A DNA stretch of 64,000 nucleotides, taken from contig NZ_MQWC01000004.1 in NCBI RefSeq assembly GCF_002954405.1, forward strand, positions 4,200,790-4,264,789, in the 5' to 3' direction. The DNA comes from Salinibacter sp. 10B. Its GTDB lineage: Bacteria; Bacteroidota; Rhodothermia; Rhodothermales; Salinibacteraceae. Of the stretch, positions 37,109 to 46,356 are shown in pieces. Both the position numbers and the translations under genes were made by a program. The stretch's first letter is position 1. Every line of letters starts with the position of its first letter. The notes beneath the pieces were generated by a model. It saw only the letters and a list, made by a program, of their open reading frames with translations. It was not told the origin of the DNA and searched no databases.

Positions 37109-38440
37109 ATGTCGACTGAACACGAACAGCACAATACCGACCCTCTTGGGGGGATTACCCGCCGCGATTTTGTGAAGCGAGGTACCGTTGCTACGGCTGG
37201 GGTTTCGGCGCTGATGGCGTCGGGCAACTTTGCGTACGCGGGCGGGACCGACACCATTCGTCTCGGATTGGTCGGCTGCGGGGGACGGGGCACTGGTGCG
37301 GCGAACGACTGCTATCGTTCCTCCGACGGGATTGAACTCGTCGCGATGGGAGACCTCTTCCAGGATCGGATGGAAGAGTCGAAGGAGCAGCTGAAGAAGC
37401 GCCTCGGCGACAGCTTCAAGGTCACCTCGGACCGCACCTTTCTCGGATTTGATGCCTACGAGAAGGTGTTGCAGACGGACCTAGACCTAGTGATTTTTGC
37501 GACCCCGCCAGCGTTCCGCCCTCAACATCTCCGAGCGGCGATTGAGTCTGGAACGAATGTCTTTATGGAGAAGCCTGTGGCGGTGGACCCGGCGGGCATT
37601 CGGTCGGTGATGGAGTCCGCCGAGATGGCTGAGGACAAAGGGCTTGCGATTGTTGCGGGCACCCAGCGCCGTCACGATCCGGCGTATCGGGCCGCCATGA
37701 AGCGCATTCACGATGGGGCGATAGGGGAAGTCAAAACCGCCCAGGTGTACTGGAATCAGGGCGGGTTGTGGCATCACGAGCGCGAGCCCGGCATGAGCGA
37801 CATGGAGTGGCAGGTGCGCAACTGGCTTTACTTTACCTGGCTCTCCGGCGACCACATCGTGGAGCAGCACGTCCACAACATCGACGTGGCAAACTGGGCC
37901 CTACAGGCGCACCCGGTAAAGGCACTGGGCGTTGGGGGGCGACAGGTGCGGACCGACCCGTCATACGGGCATATCTTTGATCACTTCGGAATCGAGTTTC
38001 AGTACGAAAGCGGCGCACGGGTGTACAGCATGTGTCGTCAGCAAGAAGGCACGCCGTCCCGCGTGGGGGAGCATATCATTGGCACGAAAGGCACCTCCGA
38101 CGGGCATTCGACGATCGACGGAGCAACAAACTGGACGTACGAAGGCGAGGACGTGAATCCGTACGTGCAGGAGCATGCCGATCTGGTGGCGAGCATCCGC
38201 GAGGGCGAGCCTTTGAATGAAGGGCAGCGGGTAGCGGAGAGCGTGCTGACGGCCATCATGGGGCGGGAAGCGGCCTATACCGGCCAGGAAATCACCTGGG
38301 AGGAGGTTTTGAATGCCGACCTTGATCTTGGACCGGACAGTCACGAATTCGGTTCGCTTCCAATTCCCGACGTGCCGGCACCGGGGCAAACGACGCTCAA
38401 TCGTGGAGCGAAGACGAACGCTTCCTCGGCGGACGCCTAA
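37109..38440 (+). CDS. Tat-exported Gfo/Idh/MocA family oxidoreductase
   Basis: 443 residues. The N-terminus has TRRDFVKRG followed by a small hydrophobic region ending in FAYA, a twin-arginine signal. The Rossmann motif is IRLGLVGCGGRGTGAA, and the family block is FMEKPVAVDPAG, with the catalytic Lys in EKP. The C-terminal half has the beta-sheet fold with EQHVHNIDVANWAL, where the His-x-x-Asn-Asp pattern is conserved. Members oxidise or reduce sugars with NAD(P). In exported forms the cofactor is usually tightly held. It lies in the sugar island between the SUMF-like gene and the galactokinase-family gene. Confidence 0.92.
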   Translation: MSTEHEQHNTDPLGGITRRDFVKRGTVATAGVSALMASGNFAYAGGTDTIRLGLVGCGGRGTGAANDCYRSSDGIELVAMGDLFQDRMEESKEQLKKRLGDSFKVTSDRTFLGFDAYEKVLQTDLDLVIFATPPAFRPQHLRAAIESGTNVFMEKPVAVDPAGIRSVMESAEMAEDKGLAIVAGTQRRHDPAYRAAMKRIHDGAIGEVKTAQVYWNQGGLWHHEREPGMSDMEWQVRNWLYFTWLSGDHIVEQHVHNIDVANWALQAHPVKALGVGGRQVRTDPSYGHIFDHFGIEFQYESGARVYSMCRQQEGTPSRVGEHIIGTKGTSDGHSTIDGATNWTYEGEDVNPYVQEHADLVASIREGEPLNEGQRVAESVLTAIMGREAAYTGQEITWEEVLNADLDLGPDSHEFGSLPIPDVPAPGQTTLNRGAKTNASSADA

Positions 38441-38520
38441 TCTCGTGACGGTTGTAATGGTGGGGCGGCCCAGGCCATTCGGGCCGGCAATCATGACCCT
38501 TTCGATGCAGACAGTATCCG

Positions 38521-39726
38521 ATGTCACAGTCTTTCGAGCAACGCCGGGGTCAGAAGTCGGTCGACGAGTGGGCTTCGGACGTTTCTCTAATCCTGGACGG
38601 AAATACGAACGAAGGCATCCGGGCTTCGGCGCCGGGACGGGTGGAGTTTATTGGCAACCACACGGACTATAACGGCGGCTGGGTGTTGGGCGCCACCATC
38701 GACCGACGGGTCGAGGTAGTCCTGCAGCGTCGATCGGACCGGCAGATTCGCCTGCAAAGCGAGGCGGCGGTCCCGCCGGTGGAGGTCCCGCTCGGATCGG
38801 TGGAACGTCAGTCCGGGGAGTGGGCCTGGGCGAACTACATCCTTGGCATGGTTGAGGTGCTTCAGGGGGAAGGGATGACGATAGAGAGCGGATTCGATCT
38901 GCGGGTGGGAAGCACATTGCCGGTGGGGGCAGGCCTCAGTTCCAGTGCGGCGCTGGAGTTGGCCAGTGGGGCAGCCTTGAGTGAAGCATACGGAGGTGAG
39001 TTTCTCCGGAGGGATCTGGTGCGGATGGCTCAGCGGGCGGAAAATGAATTTGTGGGGGTGCCGTGCGGACTGTTGGATCAGGCCGTGGTGGCACTTGGCG
39101 GGGCCGACCGCCTGGTGCGGCTTGATGCCCGGTCGGAGGCGACCGCCGCGGTGCCGTTTCCGCCGGAGACGGGGATCTGGATTTTTCGGACGCACCAGGC
39201 TCACGCTCTTTCCGAGTCTGGGTATCAGGAGCGGCACGACGAGGCTCGTGCCGTGCGAGAGCGGCTGCGGGAGCTCTTAGGGAACGAAGAAGCCGAGTAT
39301 CTGGTGGATGTCTCTCCGTCCCAGTTAGAAGAGGTGAAACGGGAGCTTTCGAAGACGCTGTACCGCCGGGCTCGGCACGTGGTAACGGAGCATCGGCGGA
39401 CCCAGCGGGTGGTGCAATTGCTGAAAGCGGGCCGACGAGCGGCAGCAGGACGACTCTTGTTTGCCTCGCACGAGAGCTCGCGGGTCAATTACGAAAACAG
39501 CACAGAGGCGCTGGATTTTGTGGTTGACCGATTGGCTGAGCAGGAGGGAGTGCTCGGGGCACGACTCACGGGCGCAGGGTTTGGGGGGGCGGCAATGGCG
39601 TGGACGCGCGCTGGGTACGGCGAAGAACAGGCGCACGAGGTGGCTGGGGCCTATGCCGATCGGTTCGGGATGGAGCTGGAAACACTGGCCTGCCGTCCGG
39701 CGCCCGGTCTCTACGTATGGACGTGA
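38521..39726 (+). CDS. Galactokinase-family sugar kinase (GHMP), altered sugar-binding residue
   Basis: 401 residues. GHMP kinases phosphorylate small sugars with ATP in the cytoplasm. The signature region is APGRVEFIGNHTDYNGGWVL; the usual galactokinase has Glu where this has Asn (GEHTDY to GNHTDY), and that Glu contacts galactose. The ATP loop is LPVGAGLSSSAALE, the catalytic Asp lies in VPCGLLDQAV, and the third motif is LTGAGFGGAAMA. I infer a sugar kinase whose substrate may not be galactose. No galT or galE lies nearby. A dyad follows the gene. Confidence 0.88.
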   Translation: MSQSFEQRRGQKSVDEWASDVSLILDGNTNEGIRASAPGRVEFIGNHTDYNGGWVLGATIDRRVEVVLQRRSDRQIRLQSEAAVPPVEVPLGSVERQSGEWAWANYILGMVEVLQGEGMTIESGFDLRVGSTLPVGAGLSSSAALELASGAALSEAYGGEFLRRDLVRMAQRAENEFVGVPCGLLDQAVVALGGADRLVRLDARSEATAAVPFPPETGIWIFRTHQAHALSESGYQERHDEARAVRERLRELLGNEEAEYLVDVSPSQLEEVKRELSKTLYRRARHVVTEHRRTQRVVQLLKAGRRAAAGRLLFASHESSRVNYENSTEALDFVVDRLAEQEGVLGARLTGAGFGGAAMAWTRAGYGEEQAHEVAGAYADRFGMELETLACRPAPGLYVWT

Positions 39727-39743
39727 CGTTCCGGGGCAGGGGG

Positions 39744-39782
39744 GACGCCATTTCGCGCCCCGTTTGGCGGCCGAATGGCGTC
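39744..39782. terminator. Hairpin between galactokinase-family gene and eboD
   Basis: GACGCCATT (39744-39752) pairs exactly with AATGGCGTC (39774-39782) across a 21-nt GC-rich loop. It lies between two convergent genes and could end transcription of both. No strong T-run is seen. Confidence 0.55.
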
Positions 39783-39859
39783 TCATCCCCTTGGCCGGTG
39801 GGGCCAGACGGCTCGTCGTCCCTCTCCAATGGGGCTGAGGGATCCCTAGAGCAGGGGGG

Positions 39860-41068
39860 TTACGATGCCGTCCCAGAGAGGTCCTGCTCCACACGCTCGG
39901 CATGCTGGCGTCGGAGCAGGGCCACGGCGTCCCGGTACCGATCGCGGTCGACGGAGTGCACCTCGATTCCCTCTCCGATCGCGTTTAATAGCATGATGGT
40001 GAGCTCGCCTCCGAGGTGCTCTCGGAAGCTATCGAGCCCTTGAAAGAGAGAGTCGGGATGGTCGGGGGCGTCGAGGTGCGCGTCCAGTTCAGGGACATAC
40101 AGATCAAACCCAAGGGCCGCGGTCAGATCCAAGATCCGATCCAGCGCCTCCGAGGAAAGGTGGCCGGTGAGGTGAGAGTACGCGCAATCGAGGGCAATGC
40201 CGATGGCGACGGCCTCCCCGTGCCGAAGGGTGTAGTCCGTGAGCTCTTCCAGCTTGTGGGCAGCCCAGTGGCCGAAGTCGAGGGGGCGAGAGCTGCCCTT
40301 CTCAAACGGATCGCCGGAGGTGGCAATGTGGTCGAGGTGGAGTTCGGCACAGCGGTATACGACATGAGTCATGGCCTCCAGATCACGGGTCGGCGGGGCG
40401 AGGGCAGAGGCGTGATTGCAGAGGTAGTCAAAGAAATCCGCGTCTTTGAGGAGACCCACCTTGATTGCTTCCGAGATGCCCGCGCGCCAGTCGCGATCGT
40501 CAAGCGTGCGGAGAAACGAAAGGTCATTGAGGACCGCGTCGGGCGGCTCGAAGGTACCAAGGAAGTTCTTTGTATCAAAGGCGTTGATGCCGTTCTTGAC
40601 CCCGACCCCTGAGTCGTTCTGGGAGAGCACCGTCGTGGGCACACGGATCAGACGAATCCCCCGATGTGCCGTCCCCGCCGCGTACCCGGCAAGGTCCAGT
40701 ACGGCGCCGCCGCCCACGGCGAGCACGTACGCGTGACGGTCCAGTCGGCTCTCATAAATCACCTGATGGATGTGGTTCACCAGGTCGGGGTCGTTTTTGG
40801 CAGCTTCCCCTCCGGGTACGACGATTGGCGAAGCAGCAAGCGTCAGCGTATCGTCGTGGGCCTTCGCATAGGTCTCAATTTGGTCCGGAAGGTCCTCGTG
40901 GTGAGCAAGAAGGCCTTTATCAAGGACTGCCACCATCTTTTTCGGCATCGGCTCCTCCGGATCAGCGACGGCATCAGTCAGCAGTTCATTTTCCGGCTGA
41001 AAAAGGCCCGTCGTGAAGTGGACGTCGTACGAGAACTCGACCGAAAAGTCTTGATGGATCGACTGCAT
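39860..41068 (-). CDS. eboD: EboD: 3-dehydroquinate synthase-like sugar phosphate cyclase
   Basis: 402 residues from the ATG at 41068; the longer reading to 41584 overlaps eboC and is rejected. It has the sugar phosphate cyclase fold: VLAVGGGAVLDLAGYAAG, the substrate block HRGIRLIRVPTTVLSQND, and VKNGINAFDTKNFLG. The zinc ligands look intact: Glu in GISEAIKVGLL, His in DFGHWAAHKLEE and His in LRHGEAVAIG. In ebo clusters this protein is a distinct branch of the dehydroquinate synthase family, probably making a cyclic polyol. It is the last gene of the leftward ebo run, 53 bp after eboC. A separate housekeeping aroB is expected elsewhere. Confidence 0.9.
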   Translation of the reverse strand: MQSIHQDFSVEFSYDVHFTTGLFQPENELLTDAVADPEEPMPKKMVAVLDKGLLAHHEDLPDQIETYAKAHDDTLTLAASPIVVPGGEAAKNDPDLVNHIHQVIYESRLDRHAYVLAVGGGAVLDLAGYAAGTAHRGIRLIRVPTTVLSQNDSGVGVKNGINAFDTKNFLGTFEPPDAVLNDLSFLRTLDDRDWRAGISEAIKVGLLKDADFFDYLCNHASALAPPTRDLEAMTHVVYRCAELHLDHIATSGDPFEKGSSRPLDFGHWAAHKLEELTDYTLRHGEAVAIGIALDCAYSHLTGHLSSEALDRILDLTAALGFDLYVPELDAHLDAPDHPDSLFQGLDSFREHLGGELTIMLLNAIGEGIEVHSVDRDRYRDAVALLRRQHAERVEQDLSGTAS

Positions 41069-41121
41069 GCGGTGGGAGGATACGACTGATCGAGAGCAAT
41101 TCTTGTATCGTTGGGGGCGGT

Positions 41122-42048
41122 CTATGTTACGTCGAAGAGCCGAGACAGGCCAAACGACACGGGAAGCAGGGCAAGGACGAGCACGCCGTACAGCCAGCCG
41201 CCAAATCCAGCCGCGAGGGCTGCGTTCAGAGGGATTAGGGCTACCACACCGGCTTCCACGGCGTTTTGAATGAGTTCCGGTGCTGGGGTATGGGCGGCAC
41301 GCACGAATGGGGGGAGGACCTGTACACCTAGGAGGAGAAGAAAGGGAGCGGTGTGCAGAAGAGAGACGCCGGGACGGCTCCCGAGTGCGAGAAGGCCAGC
41401 GAGGACGAGACCGATGAGTGTGACGGCCAGCCATCCGGTTCGTCGACTGCCCCCATGTACCTCTCCCTGACTGATGCTTGTGATGGCGCCTACGAATGCG
41501 AGGGGAAAGAGGAGAAGAGGGAGGTTGGGCAAAAGAAGAGAGGGAACAGCGCTCACTCCAAGCAGCAGATTTCCACCGCGGCATAGGCCCATCGTCACCG
41601 GACCAAGGACTGTATGATGCTTTGCGTAGGCATCGTAGAGCACGGCGCCGGCTGCTACGAGTATAGCAACGATCGCGCTTGTTATGCTGAGGCCCGCCGC
41701 GGCTCCAATGCCACCTGCAAGAAAGAGGCCGCCAAATAAAGCAGCACCGGAACGGGAGGCGCTTCCACTGGGAATGGGGCGCTCCGGCCGCTCGTCGGCG
41801 TCGAGTGGGGCGTCGAAGACATCATTGAAGACCACGCCGCCGCCGTACAGTCCGACCGTGGCTACGAGAAGCGCTGTGATACCGAGGGGGCCAACGGGAG
41901 ACGTTCCGCCGCTCAAAGACAATGAGGCTCCCGCAACTGCAAGCCCCGCCAATACGTCGGCAAGAGCCGTGATAATATTTGGCGGGCGGAGTAGTTGCAG
42001 GTAGGCCCACACGCGGCGGGAAGCGAAGAAAGCACGATCGCTGGTCAT
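41122..42048 (-). CDS. eboC: EboC: UbiA-family prenyltransferase
   Basis: 308 residues from the ATG at 42048; a GTG at 42069 is a weaker alternative. It is an integral membrane prenyltransferase with about eight or nine helices. The first Asp-rich motif is NDVFDAPLDADERPERPI, typical of UbiA enzymes. The second motif region is YDAYAKHHTVLGPVTMGLCRGGN. UbiA proteins attach an isoprenoid to an acceptor at the inner membrane; in ebo clusters the acceptor is thought to be a polar metabolite. It follows the 1051-residue secreted protein by 34 bp and precedes eboD. Confidence 0.92.
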   Translation of the reverse strand: MTSDRAFFASRRVWAYLQLLRPPNIITALADVLAGLAVAGASLSLSGGTSPVGPLGITALLVATVGLYGGGVVFNDVFDAPLDADERPERPIPSGSASRSGAALFGGLFLAGGIGAAAGLSITSAIVAILVAAGAVLYDAYAKHHTVLGPVTMGLCRGGNLLLGVSAVPSLLLPNLPLLLFPLAFVGAITSISQGEVHGGSRRTGWLAVTLIGLVLAGLLALGSRPGVSLLHTAPFLLLLGVQVLPPFVRAAHTPAPELIQNAVEAGVVALIPLNAALAAGFGGWLYGVLVLALLPVSFGLSRLFDVT

Positions 42049-42082
42049 GGGGGCGAAGGGGCGTGGCACGAAGGGCGACTGG

Positions 42083-45000
42083 TTATTCGGATGTGGAGGC
42101 CGGCATCTGGGTCATGCCCGGCCCCTCGAAGCGGAACCAGTCGAGTCGAAGAAGCGGAACCTCCTCGCGGCCCCGGAAGACCAAGTAGAGGGGGGCGGGC
42201 CCTTTGGGAGCAGAGAAGGACACGGAGAGCTGTTGCCAGTCGGAGGCTGCTTTGCCGAGAGAGCTATAGTCTCGTTCGGTGGTGGCAGAATCGGCGGCGG
42301 AGGAATGGGGCGAGGCCTGTGGGACGGCAGTCTCCGCCAGGATGAGTCCATTTGGGCCGCCACGCCGGACTTCAATGCGTCCCCCGGCCATTGGGGCGAC
42401 CCGGAGCGTCAGACCGGTAATATTGCGGAGGTTGACCGTGGGGTAGGCAATGTAGTGATCGGTCTCGGCCGTGATGAGGGTCCGGCTCGTGTCCTCTTCT
42501 TCGTTCTGGAGGGTTTCTTTTTGGATTCCCTTGGTGATGGGAGCGAACTCAGCCTCGTTGCGCTGAGGATGAAGGGGAATATGGGCCTGTCCGGTTAAGG
42601 AATCGGTGCCAGTGGCCCCTCCATCCGTATATTGCGCATCCAGGGCAGCGAAGAGTCGCTCTTTGGGTTCGTAGTGGTCGGTTCGCGAAACCGTAAAGGT
42701 GCCGCTCGCCCCTGATTGATCGTCAAGAGGCCACTCGTGGGAGTCTCGGCCGAGAAGGGACCGTACCCTGATGCGATCATCCGCGATCGATTGATCCTCA
42801 GGATCGGTGATTGTCAGACGGTAGGGAATGGGAGTATCGAACGGCACAATGCCACCAGGAAGGGGCCACTCAAAGGAGACGGACGGAGCGGTATTGCCCA
42901 CGACGATAGAGACGGTGTCGGTGGCCGAGTGGCCGCTGGAATCGGTGACTGTGAGGCGAGCGGAGTAGCGGCCGGGTCGGTTGTACGGGTACTGCACGAT
43001 CGGGCCCCGCCGTTCCGTCGTGCCGTCGTCGTTCAGGTCCCAGCTGTACCGAAACGCGGAGGCACCGTCGGGTCCGTGTGTCGTGTCGGCTCGGAACGTA
43101 ACGGTGCGGGCGGGGCCGGTAGGGGACGAGGCACGTGCGTCAGCGACGGGCGGACGTTTCGGCGAGCCGTAATAGTCGAGGCGTACGATTTCGGAGTTGG
43201 GGCCACCGCCGAAGTTGTTTCCCCATTGCAGCACGTACAGTCGTCCTTTTGGACCCAGCTCCACGTCCATCGGCCGAATGAACTGCTTGTCGGGGAATAG
43301 CGGGTTGATCGCCGCCGGGTGCCCCGTAGAGTCGAACGTCACCTCTTTAATCCAATTCCGTCCCCACTCATAAATGATGAGGCTCTCATCAAAGTAAGCG
43401 GGGAGTCCGCGCGGCCCCGGGGCATCGGGGGAACGATGGACCACGGGGCCAACCATGGCTGATCGGGATCCGACGCCCATCTCGGGAAATTCTTCGGAGG
43501 GGCCGTAGGGATACCAGATCATTGGTGGCTGAGCGGGGGGCAACTCGCGGAGTCCGGTATTATTTGGCGAGTCGTTGATTGGGGCTTGGGGGTCAAAGGG
43601 CGCCCCGGCAGAGTCCGTGGAAAAGTCGTAGTCGTGATAGGCTTTATTATCCCCGATGAAGTACGGCCAGCCGTAATTTCCGGCGCTCCGGGCCTGATTG
43701 AATTCATCGTGGCCGGCAGGGCCGCGTGCGGAGTCGGAGGAAGCGGCATCCGGCCCGATGTCGCCCCAGTACAGCCAGCCAGTCTCTGAGTCCACGGTAA
43801 TCCGGTACGGATTTCGGTGGCCCATCGTGTAAATCTCGGGTCGACCGCGCGAGGAGTCGGCAAAGAGATTCCCGTCGGGAATGCTATAGTGGCCGTCCGG
43901 CTGCGGATGGATCCGGAGAATCTTGCCCCGAAGATCCTGCGTGTTGGCCGACGTGCGCTGGGCGTCCCAGTATTTTCGCCCCTCTCGTTCGTCGATGGGG
44001 GCATAGCCGCTGGAGGCAAACGGATTCGTGTCGTCGCCCGTACTCAGGTAGAGGTGGTCATCGTTTGGCCCAAACGCAATAGATCCCCCAGTGTGACAGC
44101 ACTCCTTGCGCTGGGTCGGTACGCGGAGGATTTCGGTTTCCCGTTCCACAAGCACGCGATTGCCCTGCACGGGAAAGCGAGACAGCTGGTTGCGCGGAGG
44201 GCCTTCGATTGGGGAGTAGTAAAGGTAGAGCTGTTGGGTTTCGGCGAAGTCGGGCGCGAGCGCCAGTCCAAGCAGGCCATCCTCTTCGACGGTAGAGACT
44301 GGAAGATACCCGGCCAGAGAGCGGGTGTCCGTTTTGGGATCCCAGACCCGAATGATCCCTCGGCGTTCAATGTAAAACACTCTTCCGTCCGGGGCCACGT
44401 CCAGATCCATCGGGTCCGTGGTCGTACTGTCGAGTACCACCTTCTCGTAGCTGCTGTTTACAGTCGCCGCCGCGTCGCCCGGCGCAACGCCCGCTGCCCA
44501 TTCGAGGCCACCGAGAAGGTGCGTTCGAAACGACGGGGAGGAGAACTGTTCGGCTGTGTGCCCGGCGCCGGTGTAAAATGATCGTCCGCCGTCGTGCGTC
44601 TGTACCCAGGCGACCGGGTGATCGGTGCCCATGGTGCCCCCGTCGTACGACTGCTCGTCGAGTGTGGCGAGCACGTGGACCTTGCCGCGCGGATTGGGGC
44701 GGTAGTTGTACCAGACATCCGATTGGGGCCAAACGACCGGCAGTGCGCGGGTGGCCGGATGGACAGGATCCGAGACGTGCACAGTTGCGGGCTGGAGGGA
44801 CGAATGGCCGCGTGCACGAGTGCCTACGAGCTGCCCGTACCAGTCCCACTCCGGCTCAGTGGTCGCCGCGGCATGAATGCCGATAAACCCGTGACCGTTT
44901 TGAATGTAGCTCCGGAAGGCACGCCGCTGAGCGGCCGTGAACACGTCGCCGGAGGTGTTTACGAAGGCGACGGCCTCGTACTCAGCGAGCCGGGTCGGGG

Positions 45001-45238
45001 TGAAGGGGGACGCCGTGGAGGTTGTGTCCACGTGAAAGGAGTGTGCCGCCGCGAGCTCTTGAAAGGCCTGCACACCAGCGGGGATGGAGGCATGCCGGGT
45101 ACTATCGGTCTTCGTGAAGACCAGGACAGAGAAGCGGGCCTCCGATTCCGCGGGCTGGGCTTTCGCGGAACCGGAGACGCCCGTGAGTCCCGTTAGCAGG
45201 AAAAGCGAGAGTGCCCAGAGGAGGCGTCGTGGAGGCAT
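42083..45238 (-). CDS. Secreted ThuA / PQQ-dependent sugar dehydrogenase / PKD / CBM6-like multidomain protein inside the ebo run
   Basis: 1051 residues with a signal peptide (LLWALSLFLLTGLTGVSGSAKAQ). Residues 33-250 form a ThuA-like domain (SVLVFTKTDSTRHASIPAG, GFIGIHAAATTEPEWDWY). Residues near 260-680 form a soluble glucose/sorbosone dehydrogenase-type beta-propeller (LGLALAPDF, GGSIAFGPNDDHLYLSTGD, EIYTMGHRNPYRI, PMDVELGPKGRLYVLQWG). A PKD domain follows (RYSWDLNDDGTTE...YNRPGRYSARLTVTD), and the C-terminus is CBM6-like (LLRLDWFRFEG). No CxxCH haem site is visible. Its place between eboB and eboC, in the same orientation with short spacers (60 and 34 bp), suggests cotranscription. Confidence 0.9.
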   Translation of the reverse strand: MPPRRLLWALSLFLLTGLTGVSGSAKAQPAESEARFSVLVFTKTDSTRHASIPAGVQAFQELAAAHSFHVDTTSTASPFTPTRLAEYEAVAFVNTSGDVFTAAQRRAFRSYIQNGHGFIGIHAAATTEPEWDWYGQLVGTRARGHSSLQPATVHVSDPVHPATRALPVVWPQSDVWYNYRPNPRGKVHVLATLDEQSYDGGTMGTDHPVAWVQTHDGGRSFYTGAGHTAEQFSSPSFRTHLLGGLEWAAGVAPGDAAATVNSSYEKVVLDSTTTDPMDLDVAPDGRVFYIERRGIIRVWDPKTDTRSLAGYLPVSTVEEDGLLGLALAPDFAETQQLYLYYSPIEGPPRNQLSRFPVQGNRVLVERETEILRVPTQRKECCHTGGSIAFGPNDDHLYLSTGDDTNPFASSGYAPIDEREGRKYWDAQRTSANTQDLRGKILRIHPQPDGHYSIPDGNLFADSSRGRPEIYTMGHRNPYRITVDSETGWLYWGDIGPDAASSDSARGPAGHDEFNQARSAGNYGWPYFIGDNKAYHDYDFSTDSAGAPFDPQAPINDSPNNTGLRELPPAQPPMIWYPYGPSEEFPEMGVGSRSAMVGPVVHRSPDAPGPRGLPAYFDESLIIYEWGRNWIKEVTFDSTGHPAAINPLFPDKQFIRPMDVELGPKGRLYVLQWGNNFGGGPNSEIVRLDYYGSPKRPPVADARASSPTGPARTVTFRADTTHGPDGASAFRYSWDLNDDGTTERRGPIVQYPYNRPGRYSARLTVTDSSGHSATDTVSIVVGNTAPSVSFEWPLPGGIVPFDTPIPYRLTITDPEDQSIADDRIRVRSLLGRDSHEWPLDDQSGASGTFTVSRTDHYEPKERLFAALDAQYTDGGATGTDSLTGQAHIPLHPQRNEAEFAPITKGIQKETLQNEEEDTSRTLITAETDHYIAYPTVNLRNITGLTLRVAPMAGGRIEVRRGGPNGLILAETAVPQASPHSSAADSATTERDYSSLGKAASDWQQLSVSFSAPKGPAPLYLVFRGREEVPLLRLDWFRFEGPGMTQMPASTSE

Positions 45239-45298
45239 GGAGCGGCGGCAAATGGAAGGAAGGCAATCCCGGGACAGGAACGGGGGGCGACGGTGAAT

Positions 45299-46261
45299 CT
45301 AGTCGATAATCAGATTTTCCTCGCGTCGTTCGTCGGGATCCCGAACCACCGGGTCGCGTCCTCCACGAAGGACCGAGTTGCCGCTATAGAGTTGCCGCTG
45401 ATCGATGGCGGGCGGGTCTAGCCAGTCTTCTTCGTCAATCTGACCGCTCTGGCTGTAGGCGGTAAGGGCATTCTCGTAGCACACCTTCCGCACGTCCTCC
45501 TCCGGAATGCCGCGCTGGAGCATCAGCTTGGCTGTTTTGGGCACGCCCAGCGGATCGCTGACGCCCCAGTCCGCCGCGCTGTCCACGAAGATGCGCTCCG
45601 AGCCGTAGTGCTGGACGATATCCACCATCCGCTCGTTGCTCATCTTCGTCTCTGGGTAAATCGTGAAGGCGCACCAGTAGCCGCGGTCCAGCACCTCCTC
45701 GACCGTTTCCTCGTTGTTGTGGTCGATGATGACGCGGGAGGGGTCCATCCCGTGCTCTTCGCAAAGGTCCATGCTTCGACTCGTGCCCTCCTTCTTGTTG
45801 CGGTGGGGCGTGTGCACCAGCACCAGCATGTCGAGCTCCTTGGCCAGCTCCACCTGCTCGTGAAAAAAGCGGTCCTCGGCGTCGGTCATGTCGTCGTAGC
45901 CAATTTCGCCGATGGCCACCACCCCTTCCTTGCAGGCGTAGAGCGGGAGCAGGTCCATCACGTCCTCGGCGAGGCCCACGTTATTGGCCTCCTTCGAGTT
46001 GAGGCCGATCGTGCAGTAGTGGCGAATGCCGAACTGTCCAGCCCGAAATCGCTCCCAGCCCACCAGCATGCTGAAGTAGTGCTCGAACGCGCCAATGTCG
46101 GTGCGGGGCTGGCCGAGCCAGAAGGCCGGTTCGATGACCGCCACCACACCCGCGTCCCGCATGGCCTCGTAGTCGTCGGTGGTGCGAGACACCATGTGGA
46201 CGTGGGGGTCCAGAAACATCATCGGATTGTCGGAGGAGGCTGAGGATGTAGCGTCGCTCAT
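45299..46261 (-). CDS. eboB: EboB: TatD-family metal-dependent hydrolase
   Basis: 320 residues. It has an amidohydrolase-type barrel of the TatD group. Metal-site features are FLDPHVHMVSR at the N-terminus, VVAIGEIGYDDMTDAE (Glu), LVLVHTPHRNKKEG (His), VIIDHNNEETVEEVL (His) and IFVDSAADWG (Asp). In ebo clusters the protein is predicted to cut or rearrange a small molecule; its substrate is not known. It lies 95 bp downstream of eboA and 60 bp upstream of the multidomain insert, all on the minus strand. Confidence 0.9.
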   Translation of the reverse strand: MSDATSSASSDNPMMFLDPHVHMVSRTTDDYEAMRDAGVVAVIEPAFWLGQPRTDIGAFEHYFSMLVGWERFRAGQFGIRHYCTIGLNSKEANNVGLAEDVMDLLPLYACKEGVVAIGEIGYDDMTDAEDRFFHEQVELAKELDMLVLVHTPHRNKKEGTSRSMDLCEEHGMDPSRVIIDHNNEETVEEVLDRGYWCAFTIYPETKMSNERMVDIVQHYGSERIFVDSAADWGVSDPLGVPKTAKLMLQRGIPEEDVRKVCYENALTAYSQSGQIDEEDWLDPPAIDQRQLYSGNSVLRGGRDPVVRDPDERREENLIID

Positions 46262-46356
46262 GGCTGTATCGTTGACTGAAAAAGTCGAGGCAGAGGAGGA
46301 AGACGTGGCTCTTTAGGGACGGCCGACCGCAGACCGCCGCACTGTAATCGGAAACG

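Noticed and set aside
41069-41584. N-terminal extension of EboD by 172 codons
   Set aside because: It overlaps eboC on the same strand in another frame and is Arg/Ser/Pro-rich; known EboD length fits the ATG at 41068.
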